Below the pieces are notes generated by a model. The model ran no database searches. It saw nothing but the letters and a program-made list of their open reading frames with translations, and was not told the origin of the DNA. From positions 1-6,161 of the forward strand of contig JAGQHR010000218.1 of NCBI GenBank assembly GCA_020431745.1: 6,161 bases of DNA. The letters are read 5' to 3'. The DNA is from Candidatus Eiseniibacteriota bacterium. GTDB taxonomy: Bacteria > Eisenbacteria > RBG-16-71-46 > CAIMUX01. Made by a program: the position numbers and the translations under genes. This document shows, piece by piece, positions 6,015 to 6,161 of this stretch; within the stretch, counting starts at the first letter, position 1; every line of letters starts with the position of its first letter.

Positions 6015-6132
6015 TAGGTTCGAGATCGACGAGCAGGTTCGGGGCGCGGTGAGATCCGTGCGGGTGAAGTCCGTGGTCACGACATAGGTAGGCACGACAG
6101 AGAGAGAAGGCCGGACCGGCCGAGGCGATTCC
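6015..6132. other. Convergent intergenic spacer
   Basis: No gene is supported between the phosphoesterase stop and the possible minus-strand stop at 6133-6135. It contains an AG-rich run (6100-6108) next to a strong hairpin. Confidence 0.4.
6100..6121 (-). terminator. Hairpin with pyrimidine tail on the minus strand
   Basis: GGCCG and CGGCC pair across three bases (6109-6121) and, read on the minus strand, are followed by TTCTCTCTCT. This looks like a GC-rich intrinsic terminator for a minus-strand gene ending just to the right. The tail is TC-mixed, not all T, so its strength is uncertain. Confidence 0.4.
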
Positions 6133-6161
6133 TCAGGCTGCTTCGTCCCGATCCGGGGCGG
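6133..6161 (-). CDS. Possible C-terminal end of a minus-strand gene entering from the right
   Basis: One minus-strand frame reads APDRDEAA then TGA at 6133-6135, immediately before the hairpin with a pyrimidine tail. Eight residues cannot identify a protein. The only support is the stop placed next to a terminator-like structure. Confidence 0.2.

Noticed and set aside
5187..6095. Minus-strand open frame of 302 codons
   Set aside because: It is antisense to the phosphoesterase gene, with no recognisable domain.

Overview
The window is GC-rich bacterial DNA. It holds four clear protein genes, two on each strand, which diverge from a 470-base intergenic region at about 2957-3426. The C-terminus of the phosphoesterase carries a FlgD-like immunoglobulin fold ending (a 'YPNP' start, then 'GRLV', 'WDGND', 'SGLYFLRL'). 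Together with a secreted propeller protein, this suits a bacterium of the FCB neighbourhood, such as Eisenbacteria, Krumholzibacteriota or Latescibacterota. That placement is inference from protein style; there is no rRNA or marker gene here.

Left half, minus strand (read from about 2956 down to 1): first an unusual regulator with an ArsR-type winged helix at its N-terminus and a full-length domain resembling M29 aminopeptidases (AmpS/AmpT). By eye, that domain has lost all the residues that bind the two metals in the enzymes. The regulator's stop overlaps the start of the next gene in an ATGA junction. The next gene encodes a secreted, propeller-like protein that runs off the left edge of the window. 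The two look translationally coupled.

Middle, plus strand: a well-conserved glutaryl-CoA dehydrogenase (gcdH, 3427-4593), which oxidises and decarboxylates glutaryl-CoA in lysine, tryptophan and benzoyl-CoA catabolism. The region between it and the regulator contains several short inverted and tandem repeats, possible operators for the regulator. Just after gcdH is a short out-of-frame piece that looks like the last part of a response-regulator receiver domain, with no matching front part.

Right, plus strand: a secreted phosphoesterase of the acid phosphatase/phospholipase C family (4863-6014) with the FlgD-like C-terminal domain, its own strong ribosome binding site and a candidate promoter. 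After its double stop there is a hairpin with a pyrimidine tail on the minus strand. It probably terminates a minus-strand gene that enters from the right edge.

How the genes might work together (hypothesis): the regulator could sense a peptide, an amino acid or a related metabolite through its dead peptidase fold and control itself, the exported propeller protein and perhaps gcdH. The phosphoesterase appears to be an independent unit. No tRNA, rRNA, CRISPR array or insertion sequence was seen.
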